54,098 nt of DNA from Armatimonadota bacterium (GTDB lineage Bacteria > Armatimonadota > UBA5829 > DTJY01). Made by a program: the position numbers and the translations under genes. Below, one piece after another: positions 19,165-26,305 of the stretch (position 1 is its first letter; each line of letters starts with the position of its first letter). The DNA is taken from contig JAGONM010000025.1 of NCBI GenBank assembly GCA_017993055.1, positions 1-54,098 of the forward strand. Direction: 5' to 3'. Below the pieces are notes generated by a model. That model searched no databases and had not been told where the DNA came from. It saw nothing but the letters and a program-made list of their open reading frames with translations.

Positions 19165-19559
19165 TGGCAAACGAAGCTAGATACTACGCTACGGGTCACA
19201 GGAAGAACGCCACGGCGAAGGTGTGGCTCACGCCCGGCACGGGAACTATCACCATCAACGGTCGGACCGCAGGCGATTATCTCGGCCGCCGGACGCTTGA
19301 GATGCTGATTGTGCAGCCTCTGGACGCCGTCGAGGCCGGCGGACGGTTCGACATCCGTGCCGACGTGCTGGGCGGAGGTATCTCCGGTCAGGCTGGGGCC
19401 ATTCGCCACGGCATCTCCAAAGCTCTGCTCGAGGCGGATCCCGAGTTCCGGAAGGTGCTTCGCCGCCAGGGTTTCCTGACGAGAGATCCGAGAGTGAAGG
19501 AGCGCAAGAAATACGGTCTCAAGAGGGCCCGCCGCGCGTTCCAGTTCTCGAAGCGCTAA
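19164..19559 (+). CDS. rpsI: 30S ribosomal protein S9
   Basis: 131 residues, GTG start. [20 protein letters not shown] and the C-terminal [17 protein letters not shown], whose last Arg contacts P-site tRNA, are S9 signatures. Last gene of the superoperon; a strong GC hairpin follows 12 nt downstream. Confidence 0.97.
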   Translation: MANEARYYATGHRKNATAKVWLTPGTGTITINGRTAGDYLGRRTLEMLIVQPLDAVEAGGRFDIRADVLGGGISGQAGAIRHGISKALLEADPEFRKVLRRQGFLTRDPRVKERKKYGLKRARRAFQFSKR

Positions 19560-19571
19560 CAGCGCATATCC

Positions 19572-19599
19572 CGGGCCGGTTTCACCTGAGGCCGGCCCG
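19572..19599 (+). terminator. GC hairpin ending the ribosomal superoperon
   Basis: CGGGCCGG (19572-19579) pairs with CCGGCCCG (19592-19599) across a 12-nt loop. No T-tract follows, so it may terminate weakly or act as an mRNA 3' stabiliser. Confidence 0.5.
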
Positions 19600-19692
19600 A
19601 GTGGAACACAGTGAGGGGTCTTCGTCGTCCATACAAATACATTCGGCCTGCCATTTTCCCCGGCGGCGCCGCATTTCCGGTGGATCACGCAA

Positions 19693-19727
19693 ATCGGCGA
19701 GCTGCATTCCTGCGGCATCCAGCCGAT
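19693..19727 (+). other. Stem-loop in the leader of the NlpC/P60 gene
   Basis: ATCGGC (19693-19698) pairs with GCCGAT (19722-19727), with an inner GCTGC/GCGGC pairing. It lies about 85 nt before the downstream start, in a 210-nt stretch with no gene and no promoter I can recognise. NlpC/P60 genes are often under riboswitches in other bacteria, but no known consensus is evident. Confidence 0.25.
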
Positions 19728-19811
19728 AATGACTGAAGGGAGCGCGTTTGTATGGTTAGCGCTTGCTGATTCGGGGAATGATCACTTGGCAGGCGTGTTT
19801 GGGGGCAACTT

Positions 19812-20648
19812 ATGACGAGAAGTTCCATACTGCACGGAGCGATTGCGCTGGTCTTTATTCTCACCTGCGCCGCTGGCGTTGGTGCCGCGCCGGAGCGGAC
19901 GCTCAACGTCACGCTCGACCCGCCGGCCGCCTCACAGGACGACATGCGCCTGAAGCATGAGACTACCGGCGCAACGAAGGCTGGCTCGGGGAAACTGGCG
20001 GCGTCTCAGCAGTACCAGGCTCAGACTCAGACGAAGTCCTCCGGCCCCCAGAAGCCGATCGGGCGAGTTGGAGTGATCACAGCCTCCAAGGCGGATATCA
20101 AGTCCGCGCCCGGTTCGAGATCCTCCACCTACTACACATGCCCGAAGGACGCCTACATTGCCGTCATCGGCGAGAACCGCGACTGGTACGGCGTGCTGAT
20201 GTCGAACGGCAGCACGGGCTGGATCGCGAAGAAATGCGTCAGTCTTCTCGATTACCAGGTCGTGGGCAGCCAGACGCAGGCCAACACCGCGGGTGGTGCG
20301 ATCATTGACACCGCGATGAAGTACGTCGGCATCCCCTACGTCTGGGGTGGTTACTCTCTCAGCGGGCTGGACTGTTCGGGCTTTGTAAAGGCCGTCTTTG
20401 CGAGCCACGGCATCAACTTGCCGAGAGTGTCGCGCGATCAGGCTAACGTCGGCGCCGCAGTGCCCTTTGACCAGCTTCAGGCGGGCGATCGGTTGTACTT
20501 CGCCTGTAAGGGTTCGGTGGTGGACCACACCGGTATCTATATGGGCAACGGCATGTTCATCCATGCGTCCGGTTCGCGGGGCGGAGTCGGGGTGGACGAT
20601 CTTGTAAACTCGCGTTATGCGGCCTGGCTCGTCGCCGCACGCAGATGA
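19812..20648 (+). CDS. Secreted SH3-domain NlpC/P60 peptidoglycan endopeptidase
   Basis: 278 residues. Signal peptide at 1-25 (MTRSSILHGAIALVFILTCA), a linker, a bacterial SH3 domain at ~75-150 (VITASKADIKSAPGS, GSTGWIAKKCVSLL) and an NlpC/P60 domain from ~160. Catalytic Cys188 is in LDCSGF, with His239 (DHTGIYMGNG) and His251 (FIHAS) completing the triad. The family cleaves D-Glu to diamino-acid bonds in stem peptides, so this is probably a cell-wall remodelling hydrolase. It is monocistronic: terminator just downstream, long leader upstream. An out-of-frame ORF overlapping the leader is rejected. Confidence 0.9.
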   Translation: MTRSSILHGAIALVFILTCAAGVGAAPERTLNVTLDPPAASQDDMRLKHETTGATKAGSGKLAASQQYQAQTQTKSSGPQKPIGRVGVITASKADIKSAPGSRSSTYYTCPKDAYIAVIGENRDWYGVLMSNGSTGWIAKKCVSLLDYQVVGSQTQANTAGGAIIDTAMKYVGIPYVWGGYSLSGLDCSGFVKAVFASHGINLPRVSRDQANVGAAVPFDQLQAGDRLYFACKGSVVDHTGIYMGNGMFIHASGSRGGVGVDDLVNSRYAAWLVAARR

Positions 20649-20685
20649 CAGACCGCGCTCGGACGCGCATTTGACTGGTTTTTCC

Positions 20686-20713
20686 GGGCCGGAGCATTCT
20701 GCTCCGGCCCTTT
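20686..20713 (+). terminator. Rho-independent terminator after the NlpC/P60 gene
   Basis: Perfect 11-bp stem GGGCCGGAGCA (20686-20696) / TGCTCCGGCCC (20700-20710), TTC loop, then TTTGTGTTT. It separates the hydrolase from the arg promoter that begins 5 nt later. Confidence 0.9.
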
Positions 20714-20717
20714 GTGT

Positions 20718-20746
20718 TTGCCAAACGGATACCCGTGTGCTATCAT
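20718..20746 (+). promoter_or_regulatory. Sigma70-type promoter of argJ
   Basis: TTGCCA (20718-20723), 17-nt spacer, TATCAT (20741-20746); each hexamer matches 5 of 6 consensus bases. The start site near 20753 leaves a 13-nt leader before the argJ ATG and excludes upstream in-frame starts. No clear ARG box (ArgR operator) is visible around it. Confidence 0.75.
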
Positions 20747-20765
20747 TCTGGCTTGGGAGATCCCG

Positions 20766-21971
20766 ATGAGTTTCAGACAGACAGAGGGCTCGGTGACTGC
20801 TCCTAAGGGGTTTCTTGCCGCAGGGGTCCGAGCCGGCATAAAGGAACAGGGTGACGATCTCGCGCTGATCGTGTCGGAGCATCCGGCTTCCGCCGCCGGG
20901 GTGTTCACGACTAACCTGATGAAGGCCGCGCCGGTGCTGCTTGACCAGGCGCGCCTGCCGAGGGCAACCGCGCGCGCAATCATCGCGAACAGCGGCAATG
21001 CGAACGCCTGTACCGGGGATGGCGGCCGCACGGATGCTCTGCGGATGGCCAGGGAGACGGCTAGTCTTCTCGAAGTGCCTGAGGAGGACGTCTTGGTCTG
21101 TTCGACGGGCATCATCGGGCGGCGGCTGCCGATGGATTCCATCCTCGCGGGCCTGGCATCCGCGAAAGAGGCCCTGAGCGACACAGGAGGGGAATCGGCC
21201 GCCCGGGCGATCATGACGACCGATTCGAAGCCGAAGACCGCGTGCGTGGAGTTGGATCTTCCCGGCGGAATCGTGCGAATCGCGGGAATGGCCAAGGGGG
21301 CCGGCATGATCTGCCCGAACATGGCGACCATGCTCGCGTTTGTCACCACGGACGCTGCTCTGTCGCCCGATATACTGCAGGGATGTCTGTCCGAATCCGT
21401 GGAGAAGTCATTTAACTGCCTGACCGTTGACGGCGACGGGAGTACGAATGACAGTGTGATCATCCTGGCAAATGGCGCCGCCGGATATCCTCCGCTCGGC
21501 GCTGGGAGTGCCGAACTAAAGAAGTTCCAGGATGCTCTCGATGTGGTTACTGTGTGTCTCGCGAAGCAGATCGCTCTCGATGGCGAGGGCGCGACGAAGC
21601 TGATCGAGGTCAGGGTTGAGGGTGCGCGATCCTTTCAAGACGCCCGTCAGGTGGCGATGGCGGTTGCCAACTCACCTCTTGTCAAGACCGCCGTGTTCGG
21701 CAGTGACCCGAACTGGGGCAGGGTGCTTGCGGCCGCCGGACGCGCCGGGGTTGATTTCGATCCCTCCGAGATGCGGCTGAACTTCGGTCCGATCATGCTG
21801 GTCGAGGATGGAGAGCCGGTCGACTTCCCGGAGGCGCAGGCGCACGACTATCTGCGTGGCCGGGAGATTCTTGTGACTCTGCGAATCGGCAGTGGGCCTG
21901 GCGAGGCGACGGTCTTCACCTGCGATTTCTCGTACGACTATATCCGCATCAACGCGGAATACCATACGTAA
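20766..21971 (+). CDS. argJ: Bifunctional glutamate N-acetyltransferase / amino-acid acetyltransferase
   Basis: 401 residues. KGAGMICPNMATMLAF holds the autocleavage site; Thr188 would become the N-terminal nucleophile of the beta chain. Further signatures: IANSGNANACTGDGG, LTVDGDGSTNDSVIILANG and GSDPNWGRVLAAAGRAG. ArgJ moves acetyl from N-acetylornithine to glutamate (and in bifunctional forms makes N-acetylglutamate from acetyl-CoA), so the cluster runs the cyclic arginine pathway. Start ATG 20766 follows GGGAG and fits the promoter. First gene of argJ-argB. Confidence 0.95.
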   Translation: MSFRQTEGSVTAPKGFLAAGVRAGIKEQGDDLALIVSEHPASAAGVFTTNLMKAAPVLLDQARLPRATARAIIANSGNANACTGDGGRTDALRMARETASLLEVPEEDVLVCSTGIIGRRLPMDSILAGLASAKEALSDTGGESAARAIMTTDSKPKTACVELDLPGGIVRIAGMAKGAGMICPNMATMLAFVTTDAALSPDILQGCLSESVEKSFNCLTVDGDGSTNDSVIILANGAAGYPPLGAGSAELKKFQDALDVVTVCLAKQIALDGEGATKLIEVRVEGARSFQDARQVAMAVANSPLVKTAVFGSDPNWGRVLAAAGRAGVDFDPSEMRLNFGPIMLVEDGEPVDFPEAQAHDYLRGREILVTLRIGSGPGEATVFTCDFSYDYIRINAEYHT

Positions 21972-22079
21972 GACGGAGCACGGAAACACGGACGCAGAGG
22001 GAGATCACGGAGACGGCTTCACTGGAGACGCAGTGTCCTCCTTCGGTTCCCGTGCTTCCGCATCCTCCGGGAGGCTGCA
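21972..22079 (+). repeat. Intergenic imperfect inverted repeat (copy A), argJ-argB
   Basis: The left half carries CACGGAAACACGGA and GATCACGGAGAC, the right half TTCCCGTGCTTCCGCATCC, so most of the 108-nt gap can fold on itself. The design resembles copy B before the solute-binding lipoprotein at 53 kb: both start shortly after a stop codon and both end in the next gene's GGGAG ribosome site. Probably a dispersed non-autonomous repeat. Confidence 0.5.
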
Positions 22080-22952
22080 ATGGAAAAGGCCATCGAGCAG
22101 GCCGAGATTCTCGTTCAGGCGCTGCCGTACATCCAGCGGTATTCGGGGCAGACGATAGTCATCAAGTATGGCGGCAATGCGATGGTCAACCCCGAGTTGA
22201 AGGAAGCTGTCATGCGCGACATCGTGCTCATGCACTGCGTCGGTATGAGGCCAGTGCTGGTTCACGGTGGTGGCCCGGAGATCAGCGAGATGATGAGGAA
22301 AATGGGCAAGGAGTCCTCATTCGTCGGCGGTTTGCGCGTTACGGATGCCGAGACGATGGAAATCGTCGAGATGGTGCTCGCCGGGAAGACCAACAAAGGC
22401 ATCGTCGCGCTGATCAACCGGCAGGGTGGCAAGGCAGTCGGCCTGAGCGGTAAGGATGCCGACCTGTTTGTCGCAGAGAAGGTTATCTCAGAAGAAGGTG
22501 ACCTTGGGTTCGTCGGCGACGTAGTCGAGATGAATACCGGCATCGTTCAGACTCTGATCCGAGAGGCGTACATACCCGTCATATCGTCGGTCGCGGTAGG
22601 TCGGGACGGTGAGTCCTACAATATCAACGCTGACCACGTTGCCGGCACGCTTGCGGCGGCGCTAAGTGCCTCGAAGCTGATCATGCTTACCGATGTGCGC
22701 GGCATCTATCGGGATTTCCAGGACAAGTCCAGCCTGATCTCGTCGCTGACGCCTGACGAAGCGCGCGGCCTTATCGCATCGGGTGTAGTAGACTCGGGGA
22801 TGATACCCAAGGTCGAGGCATGTGTTACCGCGTTGGCGGGCGGCGTCGAGCGTGCGCACGTCATTGACGGCACGCTGCCTCATGCTCTCCTGATGGAGGT
22901 CTTTACGGACAGAGGTATCGGCACTATGGTAGCTGCTGAGGTTGACATTTGA
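22080..22952 (+). CDS. argB: Acetylglutamate kinase
   Basis: 290 residues. Amino-acid-kinase fold: IVIKYGGNAM (phosphate-binding Lys), PVLVHGGGPEIS, GLSGKDADL, then YNINADHVAGTLAAAL (substrate/ATP loop) and MIPKVEACVTAL. Phosphorylates N-acetylglutamate, the committed and usually arginine-inhibited step of the cyclic pathway. The N-terminal helix of ~20 residues is the region that mediates hexamers and Arg feedback in sensitive NAGKs, so feedback inhibition is plausible (inference). GGGAGG upstream. Confidence 0.96.
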   Translation: MEKAIEQAEILVQALPYIQRYSGQTIVIKYGGNAMVNPELKEAVMRDIVLMHCVGMRPVLVHGGGPEISEMMRKMGKESSFVGGLRVTDAETMEIVEMVLAGKTNKGIVALINRQGGKAVGLSGKDADLFVAEKVISEEGDLGFVGDVVEMNTGIVQTLIREAYIPVISSVAVGRDGESYNINADHVAGTLAAALSASKLIMLTDVRGIYRDFQDKSSLISSLTPDEARGLIASGVVDSGMIPKVEACVTALAGGVERAHVIDGTLPHALLMEVFTDRGIGTMVAAEVDI

Positions 22953-22970
22953 CTGCAACATCTGTAGAAT
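22942..22970 (+). promoter_or_regulatory. Strong sigma70-type promoter at the 3' end of argB
   Basis: Perfect TTGACA (22942-22947), 17-nt spacer, TAGAAT (22965-22970). The -35 box lies within the last codons of argB. A transcript would start near 22977 and meet a terminator at 23055-23082, giving about 105 nt unless it reads through into argD. Confidence 0.75.
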
Positions 22971-22985
22971 AGAGCCATAATCGGG

Positions 22986-23051
22986 ATGTCAGAGCGGATG
23001 GACATGAAAAAGCCGATCTGCATGACAACAGAATACGGCGATTCGGCGTAA
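22986..23051 (+). CDS. Possible 21-codon leader peptide between argB and argD
   Basis: ATG 22986 to TAA 23051 encodes 21 residues (starts MSERMDMKKP, ends TEYGDSA). Shorter in-frame starts exist at 22998 and 23004; only the last has a purine-rich GGATGG upstream. The ORF ends 4 nt before a terminator hairpin and lies on a transcript from the TTGACA promoter, the layout of an attenuator leader. Against this: just one Arg codon, no homology I recognise, and a poor ribosome site. It could instead be a small RNA. Confidence 0.3.
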   Translation: MSERMDMKKPICMTTEYGDSA

Positions 23052-23054
23052 CAC

Positions 23055-23082
23055 AAGGCAGAAGCACGACTCTGCCTTTTTT
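23055..23082 (+). terminator. Rho-independent terminator or attenuator before argD
   Basis: AAGGCAGA (23055-23062) / TCTGCCTT (23071-23078), 8-nt loop, run of six T. It lies upstream, not downstream, of argD, which starts 54 nt later, so argD-to-argH expression from the upstream promoter requires read-through or regulation here. Confidence 0.8.
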
Positions 23083-23135
23083 CGTTTCTGTGCTTCGCCG
23101 ACAGGCGATAGCATGGCAGGAGAGGACCAACAGCG

Positions 23136-24344
23136 GTGAAACCCGGACTCGACATAGATACCCGTTCGGTGATCCGAATGAGCGACGACTACCTGATGAA
23201 CACGATCGCGCGCCAGCCCGTCGTCTTCGTCCGCGGGCAGGGCATGAGGGTTTGGGACGCCGACGGTATGGAGTACCTCGACTTCCTCGCTGGGATCGCC
23301 GTCTGCGGGTTGGGTCACTCGCATCCCGCGCTGGTCGATGCCATCTGCAAGCAGGCCGCCGCGCTCATGCACGTCTCGAACCTCTATCACGTCCCGCAGG
23401 GTCCGGCGCTGGCGAAGAAGCTTGTCGAGTTGTCCGGCATGGGCAGGGCTTTCCTCTGCAACAGCGGGGCTGAGGCGAACGAGGCTGCCATCAAGTTGGC
23501 GCGCAAGTGGTCGAAAGAGAACCGTGGCCCGGAGAAGTTCGAGATCATCACGACCGAGGGCTCGTTCCACGGTCGAACCCTGACAACCGTCACCGCGACG
23601 GGACAGCCGAAGTATCATCAAGGCTTTGAGCCGCTCGTTCCCGGGTTCAGGTATGTGCCGTACAACGACGTCGCCGCCTTGGAGTCCGCGATCGGGGAGA
23701 ACACCTGCGCCGTCATGCTCGAGCCGATACAGGGCGAGAGCGGAGTTCATCCGGCGTCGCAGGAGTACATGCAGGCGATCAGACGCATCTGCGATGCTCG
23801 GGGTCTTCTGCTAATCCTGGATGAAATCCAGACTGGACTTGGGAGGACCGGCAAGTGGTTCGGCTTCGAGCACTACGGCATCAAGCCCGACATCATAAGC
23901 CTGGCGAAGACCCTGGGTGGTGGGTTCCCGATAGGCGCATGTCTCGCAACCGGCGAGGTTGCCACCGGCTTCCGCCCGGGGAACCACTCGTCCACCTTCG
24001 GTGGCAATCCTCTCGCGTGCGCTGCCGGCTTGGCCGCTGTGCAGGCCATCGAGGACGAGGGACTCGTAGAGAACTCGGCGGAGGTCGGCGCATACTTCCG
24101 CGATGCGCTCATGCGTCTAAGAGATAAGAGGGACGATATAGGGGAGATAAGGGGCATTGGCCTGATGCTTGCGATGGAGATGAACCGCGGCGACGCCCCG
24201 GAGATCGCGGCACAGTGTCTGCGGGATGGACTCATCGTCAATGCGATCGGCCGTAGTATCATCCGGTTCCTGCCGCCGCTGATCGCGACCAAGTCCGATG
24301 TTGACTCCGCCCTTCGCACTATGAGCGGGGTCTTGGATAAGTAG
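23136..24344 (+). CDS. argD: Acetylornithine aminotransferase
   Basis: 402 residues. Class III PLP aminotransferase: CNSGAEANEAAIKLARKW, GSFHGRTLTTV, LDEIQTGLGRTGKWF (cofactor Asp) and SLAKTLGGGFPIGA with PLP-lysine K258. Converts N-acetylglutamate semialdehyde to N-acetylornithine; relatives also act on succinyldiaminopimelate. GTG start after GGAGAGG; ATG 23181 is a possible later start. Heads the argD-Clp_N-Clp_N/argF-argG-argH group. Confidence 0.93.
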   Translation: MKPGLDIDTRSVIRMSDDYLMNTIARQPVVFVRGQGMRVWDADGMEYLDFLAGIAVCGLGHSHPALVDAICKQAAALMHVSNLYHVPQGPALAKKLVELSGMGRAFLCNSGAEANEAAIKLARKWSKENRGPEKFEIITTEGSFHGRTLTTVTATGQPKYHQGFEPLVPGFRYVPYNDVAALESAIGENTCAVMLEPIQGESGVHPASQEYMQAIRRICDARGLLLILDEIQTGLGRTGKWFGFEHYGIKPDIISLAKTLGGGFPIGACLATGEVATGFRPGNHSSTFGGNPLACAAGLAAVQAIEDEGLVENSAEVGAYFRDALMRLRDKRDDIGEIRGIGLMLAMEMNRGDAPEIAAQCLRDGLIVNAIGRSIIRFLPPLIATKSDVDSALRTMSGVLDK

Positions 24345-24380
24345 AAGTTCAGCGATTTCTCTACAGGAGGAAACATCAGC

Positions 24381-24866
24381 ATGTGGAGACAACTCACTCA
24401 GCACGCCAGGAAGGCTATCTTCCTGGCCCAACAGGAAGCCGAGAAGCTTGGCTACAATAGCGTGGGTCCGGAGCACCTGCTCCTCGCGCTCATCCGCGAG
24501 GACGACTGCGTCGCGGCGAGTCTGCTCGAGCGTCTGGGCATTGACCTCGGCACCCTGAAATCCGAGGTCATGAAGATCGTTTCGCGGGGTACGGACCACA
24601 TCGGCGATGACATGCAGTTGACGACGGAAGCGAAGCGAGCGGTGGACCAGGCCTTCAACGAAGGCCGTCGGCTCAACGATGAATGGATCGGCACGGAGCA
24701 TCTGCTTCTTGGTCTGGCCGGAGATACCGGCGGCGTGGCGTCGTCGGTTCTGAATCGGCTCGGCGCTGATCAGCCCGCGATCCTCGATCAGTTGCGCAAT
24801 CTTCAGGCGGGAAGACTGCCGTTTGGTCGGGCGAACGGCAACGAGTCAGCGTATCTGCAGGGCTGA
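24381..24866 (+). CDS. Stand-alone double Clp N-terminal (Clp_N) domain protein
   Basis: 161 residues. Two Clp repeat motifs fill residues 1-145 (AIFLAQQEAEKLGYNSVGPE, then RAVDQAFNEGRRLNDEWIG and TEHLLLGLA); no AAA+ module or Walker motif follows, so this is not an unfoldase. It closely resembles the N-domain of ClpC. By counting, T6/E31 and T81/E106 align with the Thr/Glu pairs that bind phosphoarginine in B. subtilis ClpC (T7/E32, T81/E106). It lies 36 nt after argD with AGGAGG, and a fused paralogue follows. Role unknown: an adaptor, a competitor of ClpC or a ligand sensor are possible. Confidence 0.85.
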   Translation: MWRQLTQHARKAIFLAQQEAEKLGYNSVGPEHLLLALIREDDCVAASLLERLGIDLGTLKSEVMKIVSRGTDHIGDDMQLTTEAKRAVDQAFNEGRRLNDEWIGTEHLLLGLAGDTGGVASSVLNRLGADQPAILDQLRNLQAGRLPFGRANGNESAYLQG

Positions 24867-24888
24867 TCGGAGGGGGCGGACAGACATC

Positions 24889-26289
24889 ATGTGGCAGCGG
24901 TTCACAACGAAGGCACGGGAGGCCGTGTTCTATGCTCAGGAAGAGGCAGGATCGGTCGGATGCGACACGGTTGAACCCGATCACCTGTTGCTCGGCATGC
25001 TGCGTAGAAAGGACTCCTCTGCAGCGCGCATACTCAGTCAACTGGGCGTGAATCTGGAGAAGCTCGGAAATGATGTCAGACGCGGTGTCAAGAGAGGCTG
25101 CGGGAGGACAGGAAGCGACATGCAGCTGTCCGCCGCCTGCAAGCGTGCCATTGATCTGACGTATGAGGAATCCCGTCGGCTGAACTGCGATTATATCGGT
25201 ACCGAGCATCTACTCCTCGGGCTTCTGCGAGATGCCGGACAATCAGCGGCGCTTGCGCTGGTCAAAGCCGGTGCCGATCTCGAGAGAGCGCGACACATTC
25301 TGGTAGGTGGAGAGCATGTGGAAACTGAGACCAAGATGGACGTCAAACTGATGACAGAAGAGATGCGCGGTCGTGACCTGCTCTCCATACGGGATCTCAA
25401 CGTCACCGAAGTCTGGAAGACCTTCGAGGTCGCGAAGGCGCTCAAAAGCCGGTCGCTTCGGTATCAGGCGGACAACCCGGTCCTTCCTGGCAAGACGCTC
25501 GCGATGATATTCGAAAAGCCGTCCCTGCGGACCAGGGTGAGCTTCGAAACAGGGATGACTCAGCTCGGCGGTCACGCGATTTACATCCAGCCGTCCGACA
25601 TTCAGCTCGGCACGCGGGAGAGCATCCCCGATGCGGCTCGAAACCTCGAGCGGATGGTGCAGGGCATCATGGCGCGGGTGTTCTCGCACCAAACGGTCGT
25701 GGACCTGGCTAAGCATGCCGACATACCGGTGATCAACGGCCTCTCCGACCTGGAGCACCCTTGCCAGGCGCTGGCCGATTTTCTTACAATATACGAGAAG
25801 AAGGGCGAGCTAAAGGGTCTCAAGGTGGCGTACATCGGCGATGGCAGCAGCAACACATGTCACAGCCTCATGCTCCTTGCGGCGAAGCTCGGCGCCAACT
25901 TCGCAGTCGGCAGCCCCGAGGGATATGAGCCGGACACGGCGGTTCATCTCTCCGCGAAACGCGATGCGGAGGAGACCGGCGCCGCGATCGTTATCACAAC
26001 TGATCCGGTTGAGTCGGCGAGGGATGCCGACGTGATCTATACCGATGTGTGGACGAGTATGGGGCAGGAGGCGGAACGCGAGGTGCGCCTCTCGATCTTC
26101 CGGCCGTATCAGGTTAACCAGGCGCTCGTTGACTCGGCGAAGGGCGATGTGATAGTCCTGCACTGCCTGCCCGCGCATCGGGGCGAGGAGATCACCGACG
26201 AGGTGATTGACGGGCCGCACTCGGTCGTTTTTGACCAGGCGGAGAACCGCCTCCACGCGCAGAAGGCGGTCATGGCCTTGGTGATGTAG
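24889..26289 (+). CDS. argF: Clp_N domain fused to ornithine carbamoyltransferase
   Basis: 466 residues; ordinary ArgF is ~310. Residues 1-143 are a double Clp_N domain paralogous to the preceding gene; residues ~155-466 are a complete OTCase. Carbamoyl-phosphate motif SLRTR (212-216), EHPCQALADF, NTCHSLML region and HCLPAHRG (425-432) are intact, so catalysis (ornithine + carbamoyl phosphate to citrulline) should be preserved. In the N-domain the second site keeps E106 with S81; the first has D31 for Glu. The junction is in frame without a stop. An in-frame GTG at 25318 preceded by AGGTGGAG (5 nt) could also produce free OTCase. Start ATG 24889 follows GGAGGGGGC. Confidence 0.9.
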   Translation: MWQRFTTKAREAVFYAQEEAGSVGCDTVEPDHLLLGMLRRKDSSAARILSQLGVNLEKLGNDVRRGVKRGCGRTGSDMQLSAACKRAIDLTYEESRRLNCDYIGTEHLLLGLLRDAGQSAALALVKAGADLERARHILVGGEHVETETKMDVKLMTEEMRGRDLLSIRDLNVTEVWKTFEVAKALKSRSLRYQADNPVLPGKTLAMIFEKPSLRTRVSFETGMTQLGGHAIYIQPSDIQLGTRESIPDAARNLERMVQGIMARVFSHQTVVDLAKHADIPVINGLSDLEHPCQALADFLTIYEKKGELKGLKVAYIGDGSSNTCHSLMLLAAKLGANFAVGSPEGYEPDTAVHLSAKRDAEETGAAIVITTDPVESARDADVIYTDVWTSMGQEAEREVRLSIFRPYQVNQALVDSAKGDVIVLHCLPAHRGEEITDEVIDGPHSVVFDQAENRLHAQKAVMALVM

Positions 26290-26305
26290 CGGAGAGGAAA
26301 GAACA

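Noticed and set aside
19600-19811. Cyclic di-AMP or cyclic di-GMP riboswitch before the NlpC/P60 gene
   Set aside because: The CACGCAAATCGGC string only faintly recalls the GEMM consensus and the ydaO core motifs are not visible.
20700-20770. ArgR operator (ARG box) at the argJ promoter
   Set aside because: No pair of AT-rich TGAAT/ATTCA half-sites around the promoter.
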